From: Atkinsonella hypoxylon
Taxonomy: Eukaryota > Ascomycota > Sordariomycetes > Hypocreales > Clavicipitaceae
Direction of reading: 5' to 3'
Assembly: GCA_000729835.1 (NCBI GenBank)
Contig: JFHB01000241.1
Span: forward strand, 1-43,252
Length of the DNA: 43,252 nt
Positions 1 to 10,511 of the stretch are shown here, piece after piece. Every line of letters starts with the position of its first letter. The first letter of the stretch is position 1. The notes beneath the pieces were generated by a model. The model saw only the letters and a program-made list of their open reading frames with translations. It had not been told where the DNA came from and ran no database searches. The translations under genes were made by a program, and so were the position numbers.

Positions 1-20
1 TTCGCCTCCTGGGTTTCTAG

Positions 21-1085
21 TGCAAAGACATTGATACCGATACGGGGAAAATCGTCTTTGAGAATGGCGTCACGGCGCACCACGAGCTGATCGTCGGCGC
101 AGATGGCATCGGCTCAGCTGTTCGCGGCGCCATCGGCATCCACGCCCAGAAGAGACCGTCCGAGCAGTCCTGCCTCCACGCCAACGTGGCGACCGAAGAG
201 GCCGTTCGCCTAGGCCTCGTCGACTACTCGCTCAACCGTGCGCTCGAGTACTGGGGCGGCCAGGAAGGCAAGTGGGACAAGATCGTGCTGTCGCCCTGCA
301 ACGACGGCAAGCTCCTCTCGTACTACTGCTTCTTCCCCCGCGAGCAGGGCGACTACGCCAGCCAGACCTGGGGCGCGGCCGATCTGCCGACCGAGGACTT
401 GCTGCGGCCGTACCCGGAGCTCGATCGCCAGGTCTTGCAGCACCTCGCGATCGGCAAGGAGATTCGCCCCTGGAGACTCTGGGTGCACGATCCGTACCCA
501 TATCTCGCAAAGGGCAAAGCATGCCTGCTCGGCGACGCTGGCCATCCTATGATGCCCCATCAGAGCCAAGGCGCCTGCATGGCCATCGAGGACGCAGCTG
601 CGTTGGGCATCCTCCTGGACGAGAACCATTTCAGAGGGGACATAGGCGAGGCCCTTGCCGTATACGACGAAATCAGGCTGCCGAGAGTGACGCGCGTGCA
701 ATCTGCCGCCGCAAAAGCCGCCTACAACATCAACGAGCGAATCGGTAAGTCGTACAGACAACCAACCATATTACCTCCCCCCCTTCTTCCAATTGCGCTG
801 ACACAAGCCCAGGCTTCTCCGTGAACACCTCTACTTCAACTTACACCGTTGAGGATCCGAAGGAGATCTTGACTATTGAAGAGATGAATGCGTGAGTTTT
901 CCCCCCTCTTGCATAAACATGAGCTGCGACTGATGGAGCGCAGATATGACATGTACAAGGACGTGGAGGAGCATCTTGCCAGGCGCAGGGGCGAGACCTA
1001 CGCGGACAAGTACGTCGATGGATTGCCGATCGGGCTCGAATTGCCTAGAGGTGTAGTTGGGGAAGTGAGCAAACTGTGGTCTTGA
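21..1085 (+). CDS. FAD-dependent monooxygenase, salicylate hydroxylase-like (5' partial)
   Basis: Flavoprotein aromatic hydroxylase of the salicylate 1-monooxygenase (SalA/NahG) type, expected to use NAD(P)H, FAD and O2 to convert salicylate to catechol in the cytosol. Model: 21-744, 813-891, 944-1085 (314 residues visible); an acceptor TTTCTAG ends at 20, so the window opens in an intron. The GADGIG DG-motif (about 97-114) and the second FAD motif GDAGHPMMPHQSQGACMAIED (about 532-594) are clear. The N-terminal GxGxxG Rossmann motif, roughly 120 residues, lies outside the window. The C-terminal exon encodes the usual basic tail. It converges on the dioxygenase gene, whose product would open the catechol ring. 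Related fungal hydroxylases take other benzoates, so the substrate is inferred from context. Confidence 0.85.
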
Positions 1086-1559
1086 TCTGGCGTTGGATTG
1101 TTGAAGTAGTAGCGTGGCGAATGCATTATTTTCTAATACTATTTTTTTTTTTTTTTTTCAAGGGCCATTTTTGCAATGCTCCAGGTGGGGCCATGAGGTG
1201 GCCCAACTAGGTAGGCGGTGAATACTTTTTGGCATATACAAAATACTATTACTATAGTAAAGCATAAGCAATCTTAAGTTCTTAATAGAAGTTAACACTG
1301 TGTGCTGAGCATATGCAGGGTATATAGTATTCTGCCTAAAAATTTGCTCCACCTAGACTATCGCAAAAATGGGTTGAACCTGAGATTTGCTGAACCCCCA
1401 AGGTATTTGTCCTCCACATTTCCTGCCAAGACTGGGGCTTGGTCGTCACTGCATCTCGCAGATGCTAGAACACATTGTACTTCCGACGAGGACAAAAAAA
1501 AATTCGCCATGAGACGCTATGTAGTACCCCTAAAGTCATCATCATTATGTTGCACCCCC
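1086..1559. other. Convergent 3' intergenic region
   Basis: Short AT-rich spacer between the monooxygenase and dioxygenase stop codons. It holds a T-homopolymer near 1143-1159 and presumably both 3' UTRs. The open frame across 1302-1805 overlaps the dioxygenase 3' end antisense and shows no recognisable protein. No other gene seen. Confidence 0.6.
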
Positions 1560-2688
1560 TTAAGCTGGTGCCAGCGTCACGTTATACTCCACCTCCAACG
1601 CAGCCATCGGGTCGTCTTTGCGCGGCACAAACGCAACGCTCAACTCATCCTTGACGGCAAAGACGGAATCGTCCGCAAGGAACTTGCAGTCCTTATCGAA
1701 GATCTGGGTAGTGAGGGGCTTGTGGCCTTCTGCTTGGACCTGTGGAGAAGGGAAATCAGCTTTGCCGTGCCAAGCACTTTCTCCGAGCGCGCAGAAGCAG
1801 AGTAGGGGTCGCTATGTCCTCTTACCATAAGGTGGATGTGTGCTGGGCGGAAAATTTGACGATCCATCATCTGGAGCAGCTTGCCGGCGGGACCGTCGGT
1901 AGGAACAGGATAGGGAGTGGGCTTCAGGCAGTAGAGGGAGTAGTTGCCTTCTGCGTCGGTGTGGAAGACACCGCGGAGGTTGTGTTCCTTCTGGTTCGGG
2001 TCTTGTTGTTCGTACAGACCTATTGATGCAAGAAAGATCAGCACAAAAGGAGGGAAAAGCAATAAATACACCTTGATATTCAAGCACGGCATGGGCATAC
2101 CGTTGGTAGATGCTTGCCAGATATCGACGGTGGCATTCTGCAGCGGCTCCCCGGTCTGCACGTCGGTGACCTTGCCATGCATGTAGACCACCTGGCCGTC
2201 GGAAGGAGTGTCAAAGGAGATGGTAGATCCGTTCTCACGATGAGGCGTATCCTGTCTCCAGAACGGGCCCAGGATGGCCGAAGCAGTGAGCCCGTCTGTG
2301 CTCTTTGTGGCCGCAGTAAAGGTAATGTCATCGACGAGGCTATTTTGCGCTTGAGTACACCACGTCTCGTTTGTCTCTTGACTTGGAAGGAAAAAGAAAA
2401 AAGTTGGGAAAAAGAGAGGACATACGACTCGAGTCCGATGATATCGCAGAGCAGCTGTCCCTCATTTCGCTTGCCGTCACTCATCTGGCCCGTCTGGTTG
2501 ATCAATTGCACGCCGGCCATCCACTCATCCGTCGTGAGCTGCACCTCGCGTGCAAAGTCGTGGATATGCCTGATCAGAGAGGTCATGACCTCCCGCAAGC
2601 GCGGCGAGGTGTTGGGACCCATGGCGTTGATGACATTTTGAGTGAACTCCTGTCCCAGAACAGTACCGCTTTGATCGCTGGAGCCCAT
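1560..2688 (-). CDS. Intradiol ring-cleavage dioxygenase (catechol/hydroxyquinol 1,2-dioxygenase)
   Basis: Non-haem Fe(III) enzyme that splits catechol or hydroxyquinol between its hydroxyls to a muconate. Model on the minus strand: 2688-2426, 2339-2101, 2019-1826, 1739-1560, giving 291 residues, the usual size. The N-terminal helical dimerisation domain (about 10-90) is followed by the catalytic beta-sandwich. All four iron ligands are visible: Tyr170 (NGLYEQQ), Tyr204 (PTPYPVPTDGP), His228 and His230 (RPAHIHLMV). Intron 2 uses donor GTATGC at 2100, which restores NGLYEQQ. The YPVPTDGPxGKLL loop is shared by hydroxyquinol dioxygenases and many fungal catechol dioxygenases, so the sequence alone does not settle the substrate; catechol fits the neighbouring salicylate hydroxylase and 2,3-dihydroxybenzoate decarboxylase. 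Confidence 0.93.
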
Positions 2689-3436
2689 TGCGCTTGGTGA
2701 GATGAAGAAATTGTGAGCTGAGCGGTAATAGCGTGGCGTACACGAGGTTATCGTCGAGGAGGAGCGAAGACGGGTTGTGTCTGTGGTGGCGGATTGCAGA
2801 TTGGCCGTCCTTTATAAGCTACGGACCAATACAATGAGAGGAGATTATGATGACCCTGAAGAGGGGGTATTGAGGTTCGGGGCATCTGCATCTGGTCTCG
2901 TCTTGAGCCAAGGCTGGAAAGAAATTAAAACCGAACCGAACCGCGCAAACGTGGGCAGCGTTTCTTGCCCCTCCGATGGCATCGGATGCGGCGGATGCGG
3001 ATGCGATGCCAGCTTAGTGCATTATCCGCTGCTGTCGGAATTAATGGTTAGACAGATGGTGCTTGCCGAACCAGCACCAGCCGAGCCGAGTGACTGTGAT
3101 TGGCTGTAGGGATCGAACATCCTCCAGCAGTTGTCGTCGCAAGTATCATACGACATCCCCATGTCCATGTATCGTGTCATGCCCAACGGCCCTCATCTCA
3201 TTCGCCAGATGCCACAACCCAAATCCCAACTGGGCAGAGCAAGACTCAAGAGTCATTTCCACCCAGTCCTTGGCAGAGGGACCCAAACAAAGTAGTAAAC
3301 AGGCATTTGGGTAAGAATATATGCATTCAACTCTAATCTTCTACAAATGGCTTCCACAATGACTTAACTGTTCTCACGGCAAATTCTTAACGCAGACCGG
3401 CGTCAAATCCCCCAGACATCGACATCATCTATCAGC
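2689..3436. other. Intergenic region upstream of dioxygenase
   Basis: Upstream region of the dioxygenase, downstream of the CoA-transferase gene. It holds a TATAAA on the minus strand (2811-2816) and a perfect 13-bp palindrome CCGATGGCATCGG (2973-2985), an inverted CGG pair of the general kind bound by Zn2Cys6 regulators. No gene seen. Confidence 0.55.
2811..2816 (-). promoter_or_regulatory. Candidate TATA box of the dioxygenase gene
   Basis: TATAAA on the minus strand, 123-128 nt upstream of the dioxygenase ATG. Spacing is plausible for a fungal promoter with a short leader; there is no transcript evidence. Confidence 0.45.
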
Positions 3437-5369
3437 TCATGGCAATCTTCTATCTTGGCCCGCTCCAGCGTTCCACGCAGCTTCATCGCTCCCATTCGGC
3501 CTGCTAGCCCGCCCGAAACTGATGTCGACGCCATCTATTTCCACGACCGGCAAGACCGCAGACACATTCGCCTTGTACTTTTCGGAAAACCAGTGATCCA
3601 GGTACTTTGGGTGGTCCACGAATTCAGGGTACAGCTCGCGCATCTTTCGCAGGGCAGTTCCCGAGATCTGGTCCACGCTATGGGCGTGGCCGAGGGCGAG
3701 GAACTGGGGGCCTGCCTGCCGGCGCAGCTCTTCCTGCACCGACTCCGGCAAAAGCCCAATCTTGAAAAGCAAAAGGTCGTAGTGCAGGAGAGATGCCATT
3801 CCGTGCCAGGATCCTCCCTTGGTGGTCCGATGAAACAGTCCTGCCAACGCGGCAATGGCTCCTATGCAGCCTGTGCCGTAGTCAGATATAGGAAATGGAG
3901 GGACGACAGGCTCGTTGAGGCCCATGAAGCGTCCCTGCTCCCAAGCAACCCCCGTGGCCTGTACAACGATTAGCTCTCATCTTGGTCAGGATCGTAGACC
4001 AGGAGCCACCAGATCAGACTTACACAGTCCGCAATTTGTTGCCACCCCGGCCGCCCAGCCCACTCTCCCTCGTACCCGAAGCAGTTCTCGTTCACGTACA
4101 CAACACCCTTCCCTCGCTTGACTGCGACATCAGCCATCTTCTTCGGGCCGTAGCCCAGTTTCTCCAGGGCACCGGGCCTATAGCCATCAACAACAATGTC
4201 GACCTCATCAAGCAGCTGCTCAAAGACGTCGCGACCCTCGGCCGTCTTGAGATCAATGTCAACTGTGCGCTTGCCCATATTTCCATCGACCTGGAAGAAA
4301 GGCACATCGCTGAGATGAGGACTTGTCACTTTCAAAACCTCTGCGCCATACTCGCCCAGAATTCTAGTTATGGTCGGGCCGGCAATAATACGGCACATAT
4401 CAAGAACTTTGATGCCAGAAAGAATACGCTTGCCTCCGTCATTGGGCTTGGGCAGTGGACATTTCGGCGTAACTGACTCCAGCTTCTTCACGGACCACGG
4501 TGGCAAGGCGTAATTCGTTTTACCCTGTTCATAATGTATTTTATTCGTCAATGAGGCAATTTCGTACTTTAGTCATCTTTCTTTTGATACCCATAGCTGT
4601 ATGTTACTCACATGGGGTGTTTTCAAAAAATCGTCGTGTTTGAAAGCCTTGACACCAGCTTGTCTGTGCTTCGCGTTCAGAGCCTCCAGCTGCTCAACCG
4701 TAAACTTCTTCACCGCCGGCTCAATCTCACTGACTATGTCGTCATGGGATGTCAAGTCCGGCCGATGGCTCTTCAAGCCAATCATGTTGAGCGTGGTCGA
4801 TGCTTCCAGCGAGCCATGAATGTGGTAGTACTCGCCGGCCTCTGCCGTCTCGTACAAGTTGGCAGACATGCGACGGTACGGATTCGACTGCGCCTGAAGC
4901 AAGTCGGTATCTGTCAAATGACTGTCAATCATGTCTTCTCCCCTCATTTTCCGGCCGCCCGTCCCGCGTGTCGTGCGTGCTGATTTTTCGTCTCACCTTT
5001 AAGGAACTGTTTCACATCCGCGTCCAACTTGCCCAGTCCGCCGACCCTCGCCAAATAAGCCTGGAACAGAAACGCGGTCGTCTTCTCCTGGTTCACGATA
5101 ATCTTGCGATTCGGGTCGTCGTGGCCGAATTTCTCGTCTGCCAGCGACGAAGCGACGCAGCCCTCTATTGCCTTTAGTGCGGCGGATAACTCAGTTTCCT
5201 TGAACGGAATGGGGAAGTACGGCTTGTCTCGCGTGCCCGTGAACTTGACATTACCACGTTTGCGCCTGGCTTGTTGCGGCAGGGCAGTCTCGTCGAGCAA
5301 AGGAAGTAGAAAATCAAGCGTCTTCGAGCTTTCGGCGATAGAGCTGTAGGGTGCGGTTTCAGAACCCAT
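3437..5369 (-). CDS. CaiB/BaiF-type (family III) CoA-transferase family protein
   Basis: Minus-strand model 5369-4997, 4910-4612, 4524-4024, 3958-3437, 564 residues. The second half is a classic CaiB/BaiF domain beginning at LSGIKVLDMCRIIAGPTITR, with ILGEYGAEVLKVTSP, the DIDLKTAEGRDVFEQLL segment and VVDGYRPGALEKLGYG. The aspartate in the QQIADC segment is the likely catalytic position. The first ~240 residues (NPYRRMSANLYETAEAGEYY and flanks) resemble the C-terminal part of the same fold, so the chain looks like a partial plus a full transferase unit, the common long form in moulds. Family III enzymes move CoA between carboxylic acids, or racemise acyl-CoAs. In this cluster it could activate an aromatic acid or a ring-cleavage product, but the substrate is unknown. 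It diverges from the hydrolase gene over a 623-bp shared promoter. Confidence 0.88.
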
Positions 5370-5992
5370 GATTGCTTGCTTGCTTGATGCTGGCTGGGCC
5401 AGCGCAGTCCGATGCAGCTCAGTGTAGATGCGTTGAAGTGATGACGCGATTGACAGGACAGGGTGATGGAAAGAATTGGCTAGCTAATCACAATATACTT
5501 ACTTGGGTGCGTTTATGTGTAAGCCTAGTCAATTTAGTTCCGGAGACCAGGGATGTCATTATGACCCTTTCTTTGTTTCACACGCAGTCCTTACACGGAT
5601 GGATCAAGTCACAGAAACAAAATTCACATTAACAACTACCTACCTAGGTAGTTACCGTTCCGAACTTCCGATCGGCATTGATCCGACAGCTCCACACATA
5701 CGGAAACAGCCATCGCATCGGATAACTCCTGCCACGGTCCCACTGTTTTGGTTGTCGGCTCGGCTCGAAAGAACCAGCCAGGCATCAGTAACGGCGAACG
5801 GGATGACGGGTCGATGACTGCTTGTGAGCTAGCTCCGAGTCCCTCGAATATTCCCCTGTATGCTACCCCAGGGCTTTCATACTGACCTGATGTACCCCAG
5901 CCGGTTTTTAGACCTAAGTCGAGAGGCTAAAAAGACATCCATCAAAGCTACAACACCCAGAGTCAAACATCCAACAGCAATATCGGGACAAA
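5370..5992. promoter_or_regulatory. Divergent promoter region, CoA-transferase / hydrolase
   Basis: Shared upstream region of two divergent cluster genes. It holds an inverted repeat AACTACCT-ACCT-AGGTAGTT (5634-5653), part of a palindrome family also seen at 23-24 kb, and CCGATCGG (5668-5675), a CCG-N2-CGG inverted pair that could bind a Zn2Cys6 dimer. No gene seen. Function inferred from position only. Confidence 0.5.
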
Positions 5993-6989
5993 ATGCCCTT
6001 GATACAAGTTCAAGATCAGGAACTCTACTATACATGGAGCCCGGCTGGTGTCGGGCCTATCCTGCTCTTCATCCATGGCCTGGGATCTTCCAATTCATTC
6101 TATGCCACGATTATCCCGGCCCTGGTCGAAAAAGGCCATTCATGCCTCGCATTCGATACACCAGGTACATCTCGAAAGGCCCCTCTGTAAAATCAGCAAC
6201 GACTAACTCGACCACAAGGCAGCGCGCTGTCGAGACATGGAGGCCGAGACAGCGACGCCCAGGAGATTTGTGTTGCCGCGCTCGCACTCATGGCAACGCT
6301 CGAGATCGATACCAAGCGTATCATCGTGATTGGCCATTCTATGGGAGCCATTGTCGCAAGTGAGATGGCTCTTCGTCTGAACCCCCTGGGTGTTGTTCTT
6401 ATTGGCCCTGTATATCCGTCTCCTGCGTTGGCAGATGTATTTGCGGCGCGAATCCGGTTGGTTGAAAGCGGTATGTCATGCGCATTCTCAATTCACCATG
6501 CAGAAACGAGGCCCATTTGCTGATAATGATACATACATACGCAGAGGGCATGGAGGGAGTCGCCAAAGTCATACCGTTCGCAGCAACTGGTCCCAAGGCA
6601 ACGTCGACGCACAAGGCCTTTATTCGGACCCTTCTATTGGCACAATCGCCTGAAGGATACTCGTCTCTCTGTCGCACCATCGCAAACGCCCATCGCCCCC
6701 GCTATGAGGATGCCAAGTGCCCGTTGCTCATCATTGCTGGTTCTCACGACATGACCACCCCTATGGCTGGGTCACGAGCGATTTTGAAAAGGTATGTGAA
6801 ATATTTTCATCTCATATAGAGGTCTTATTCTGACTTTCTGTGCGTAGCTGGGGAGCGGAATTGGGATCCAAGCGCATTCAGGTGCTGGACGATGTCGGCC
6901 ACTGGCACTGCATCGAAGCTGCGGACGAAGTAGAGGCGCTGGTGACTGCATTTGTTCAAGGCATCCAAGTGACGGCAGGTGCTTCATAG
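5993..6989 (+). CDS. Alpha/beta hydrolase, 3-oxoadipate enol-lactonase-like
   Basis: Model 5993-6164, 6219-6470, 6545-6791, 6848-6989, 270 residues. Alpha/beta-hydrolase fold: oxyanion region LLFIHGLGSS (about residues 20-30), nucleophile elbow GHSMGA with Ser98, acid Asp210 in AGSHDMTTP, and catalytic His242 in DDVGHWHC. The first intron (54 nt) has a clear CTAAC branch site, and all joins restore the fold. Length and organisation match PcaD/CatD-type 3-oxoadipate enol-lactonases, which hydrolyse the enol-lactone made from muconolactone in catechol ortho-cleavage. The neighbouring intradiol dioxygenase makes that role attractive, but many fungal hydrolases of this size act on other esters or lactones. 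The fold is certain; the substrate is inferred. Confidence 0.85.
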
Positions 6990-7070
6990 TCTAGAACTGA
7001 ACTTCATGAATGGGACTCAAGTAAAATGTCCCACGTATATTTCGTCTCTCACTTTGTGTATAGATGCAAT

Positions 7071-7677
7071 CTACTTGTTCGGTGCAGCAAGCGCCGCGGT
7101 ATCCTACGAAAACAAGTCGGCTCAGATTCCGATTTTCCCAAGCTTCAAAAAACCAGACAGACAGCTTACTCACCAGATATACTTGATAGAAACCCATTCT
7201 CCATTTCCCATCGTCCCCTTTCTCAACCTCTGCTCTGGCAGCCCAATCGACGTTGACACTCGATCCGGTGCGCAGCTCCATGGCCACCGATCCATATAGC
7301 ATGAACTCATTGCCCTGCTGCGAGAATGGAAACACCTTGTAAACTGAGTGCCGGCGCGACTTGACTGCCAACCACATGCCGATGCGCGTGGCTTTTATTT
7401 CTAGATGCAACAGGTCAGCTTTGATGCATACATTATAGCCTAAACGACGGCTGGCGCCAATCAATTCTTTTGTTCAACGGGAAACAGAGTTTCTACCTTG
7501 ACTGCCGACCGACTTTTTGGACGCCAGGATGAAAGCTGCATCTTTGGTGTATTGGTCCACGTATTGATCGTGCTCGCCGGGGGTATCTGAGACGCGGTAG
7601 AATTCTTGGAGGAAATGGACGATTTCAGGCGAGACTGCCGGTTCCGCTGGGTACTGGGCTTCGTATGAGTGAACCAT
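7071..7677 (-). CDS. SnoaL/NTF2-like small protein
   Basis: Minus-strand model 7677-7497, 7400-7174, 7103-7071, 146 residues. The last intron (donor GTGAGT at 7173, acceptor TAG at 7104-7106) replaces a long unrelated read-through tail with the short ending DTAALAAPNK typical of fungal SnoaL-like proteins. An N-terminal helix (SPEIVHFLQEFYRVSDTP) leads into the cone-shaped alpha+beta barrel; the last strand is KWRMGFYQVYLD. Members of the fold act as isomerases, cyclases or dehydratases, or only bind ligands, and no catalytic residue can be assigned here. Only 81 bp separates its stop from the stop of the convergent hydrolase gene. Cluster position suggests handling of a ring-cleavage product or lactone, which is speculation. 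Confidence 0.75.
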
Positions 7678-9024
7678 GGTGGAACAGTGTGACTGGCTTT
7701 GATGTATATAAGATGTTTGTCAAAAAAAAAAGGAATGACATGAAGAAGTTGATTGCGGTTTATTCTCAAGATTGAAGAATGGGAGTCTGTACATGACCCG
7801 ACCTTAGCCGACCCGACCATAATGTGGGTCTCTATGGCGTAGAGCTGCTCTTCATAAAAAATTGAAGAAACAAGACAATACGCTAACTATAGTTAACTCG
7901 CAGTGTGGAATTATCAACTTGAACAGGATCCACAGAGATCCGTATTCGGATGAGCTGTAGACCCTTATCATCTTCAGCTTCACTTGAGGTACAATGCAGT
8001 CCTGGGCAGACACAATGCATCTGACCTGACTCTGCGTGAAAGAACGGCACATCTCCCGGCAGCATGATGAAATGGCGCGTTGAGAAAGCTTCATGAAGCT
8101 CAAAACTGATTCCGGCCAATCCGTGAATATCTGTGAGCTTCAACATGCAGAGTGCCATGATAAAGTAATCCGACGGAAAAAGGGGCAAGCGGGTCCGCGA
8201 CGCTCTTTTTCCGATACGAACTGGGCACCTTACAGCGGGGCTTGGTTGTACCCGATCCCCAGCATCGTTGCAGTCAGAATTTGACATCTTGTCCTGATTG
8301 GCCACATTCCTGCAAGTAACCAGGGGCGGATATCCTCTCATACAAATTGGGTACTACATAATTAGGTATTCTTGATTAAATTTTAGATTCTATGTAGGCA
8401 ATCCCGGGATCTCGGAGACACTTTCTAGCTTGTTGACCATCATAAGACAGCCCAATATCATTACAGCATTTCTGCCTTTCTGCTAAAACTTGGTGAGAAT
8501 TCAACGTGGGGTGGGCGGGAGAAGACTTCTACCGCGGCGTATACCGTGCGGTATTTCGGTTCGGGCACTGTATTTCCCACACGGCTCCTGCGCTCACTGC
8601 CCCGCACCTCCTCGGCGGATACTGTGCGACTGCACTCTGCGACTGCACTCTGCGACTGCACTCTGCGCCTCCCCCACCTTTTGATGCTCTCAAGCTGATG
8701 CGATGCGAGCTTTGACTCGCGCCGCAGGACTACTGCGCATCCATAGCTGCCGCGATGCTGCCCTGGGTAATGTAATGCAAAATACAAGCCAGTTCATGGC
8801 TACGGTAGGCATCGGCAGCGGCGCCGAGCAAAGTCCGAGAGAAAAGTGCAGGCAGCTGTAAAGGATGAAATTGCCGTCCGTCAATCCACCTTTGATCCCC
8901 AATCTTGCAGTCCTACTGTCTCGAGATATCTCTCGTACCTCTCTCTACTTGCATCGTTATATTAGCGCAGCTCCTCTCCAATCATCTTCTGTACACGGCC
9001 AAGAAAGAGATTAGGCATAGCACC
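7678..9024. promoter_or_regulatory. Divergent promoter region, SnoaL-like / decarboxylase
   Basis: Upstream region shared by the SnoaL-like gene (minus) and the decarboxylase (plus). It contains TATATA on the minus strand at 7705-7710, TACCG-TG-CGGTA (8542-8553) with a nearby CCGCGG (8532-8537), and a 13-bp tandem repeat at 8625-8667. An open frame at 7883-8341 (minus) resembles nothing known. No gene called. Confidence 0.5.
8625..8667. repeat. 13-bp tandem repeat, about 3.3 copies
   Basis: Unit TGCGACTGCACTC repeated three times without error (8625-8637, 8638-8650, 8651-8663) and continued by TGCG. It lies about 360 bp upstream of the decarboxylase ATG. Likely a young minisatellite; a regulatory role is possible but unsupported. 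Confidence 0.9.
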
Positions 9025-10142
9025 ATGCACGGAAAGGTAGCTCTCGAAGAGGCTTTCGCCCTCCCTCGTTTCCACGAGAAGACCAGATGGTGGGCAGGTC
9101 TGTTCGCCGTGGATGCAGACAAGCACGCTGCTGAGATTTCAGACGTAGGCGAGATTCGCCTCAATTACATGGACGAGCACGGTGTTGGATACACCATTCT
9201 TTCATACACAGCCCCTGGTGTGCAGGATGTCTGGGACCCGAAGGAGGCACAAGATCTGGCTGTAGAGATCAACGATTACATCGCTGACGCCATCAAGAAC
9301 CGTCCCGACCGATTCGGTGCGTTTGCGTAAGTCTCACCTTTGACAGACTGATGACACCGCGGATGCTACTCTGAGAAAAAAAAAAAAAAAAAAAAGAAAG
9401 AATGCTAAGTACATACCGCAGCACCCTCTCTATGCACAACCCCGAAGGAGCCGCCGCCGAATTGAAGCGCTGCGTAACACAATACGGCTTCAAAGGCGCA
9501 CTCGTCAACGACACCCAACGGGCCGGGCCCGACGGCGACGACATGATCTTCTATGACGGCCCCGAGTGGGATGTCTTCTGGTCCACCGTCACCGAGCTCG
9601 ATGTCCCCTTCTACCTGCATCCTCGCAACCCCACGGGCACACAATATGAGAAACTCTGGGCCAAGCGCAAGTGGCTCGTTGGCCCGCCGCTCAGCTTCGC
9701 CCAGGGCGTCAGTCTCCATGTCCTCGGCATGGTGACCAACGGCGTCTTCGACCGCCACCCCGGGCTGCAGCTTGTCCTGGGCCACCTGGGCGAGCACATT
9801 CCCTTCGACATGTGGCGCATCAACCACTGGTTCGAGGACGTCAAGAAGCCCCTTGGTCTAGACTGCAAGAAGACCATCCGGGAGTACTTCCAGCAGAATA
9901 TCTGGATCACCACCAGTGGTCACTTTTCCACAACCACCCTGCAGTTCTGCTTGGCCGAGGTTGGCGCCGACAGAATGCTCTTCTCCATCGACTACCCCTT
10001 TGAGTGCTTCGCTGATGCTTGCAACTGGTTCGATGGCGTGCCTATCAACCTGGTTGACAAGGCCAAGATTGGCAGGGACAACGCCAGGAGGCTGTTCAAG
10101 CTTCCTGCCTTTAAGGATAGCGAGAAGCATGTTGACGCATAG
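9025..10142 (+). CDS. 2,3-dihydroxybenzoate decarboxylase (amidohydrolase family)
   Basis: Model 9025-9326, 9422-10142, 340 residues. Start ATG is in a good context (CACCATGC) and yields MHGKVALEEAF, the conserved N-terminus of fungal 2,3-dihydroxybenzoate decarboxylases. The enzyme removes CO2 non-oxidatively from 2,3-dihydroxybenzoate to give catechol; relatives also decarboxylate salicylate or gamma-resorcylate reversibly. Metal and catalytic residues are in place: Glu8, His167 (FYLHPRNPTG), His222 (LGHLGEH) and Asp291 (LFSIDYPFE). The single intron (9327-9421) contains a run of about 20 A. With the monooxygenase and ring-cleavage dioxygenase 7-8 kb away it forms a second route to catechol. 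Very close resemblance to the Aspergillus enzyme gives high confidence. Confidence 0.95.
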
Positions 10143-10511
10143 AATGACTACTGCATGAATAGAAACTTGATTTAAAATGACGCCCAATTTATGAGAAGGT
10201 TTCTGTCTACGTGGATTATGATAAACCTTATAATTTCTCAATTACGTTAGCAACACTACAGATTTCCTGATCATGTATGATGTGATTTAGTTACAGCATT
10301 TTCTGGCCAGGAAGATATATGGTCAGTTTTGTTTTTTTTTGGTTTTTCTATGCAATATCATGCTTGATGCACGGCTGAAACGAATTCATCTGCAAGTTCT
10401 TGGGGTTCTCGGGGTATATCCGATCTACTCCTGATACAATGAACCTCGTGCGCGCCCAACTCCCAGAAAATTGTTGTATCCGATGTAGACCAACTGGGCG
10501 TATTATTTCCT
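10143..10511. other. Convergent 3' intergenic region
   Basis: Spacer between the stops of the decarboxylase and the RTA1-like gene; AT-rich with T-runs near 10328-10349, consistent with two facing 3' UTRs. No gene seen. Confidence 0.6.

Noticed and set aside
1302..1805. 167-codon plus-strand ORF
   Set aside because: Antisense to the dioxygenase 3' exon and its intron; no protein features.
7883..8341. 152-codon minus-strand ORF between the SnoaL-like and decarboxylase genes
   Set aside because: No recognisable motif, no matching introns or extension; likely chance.
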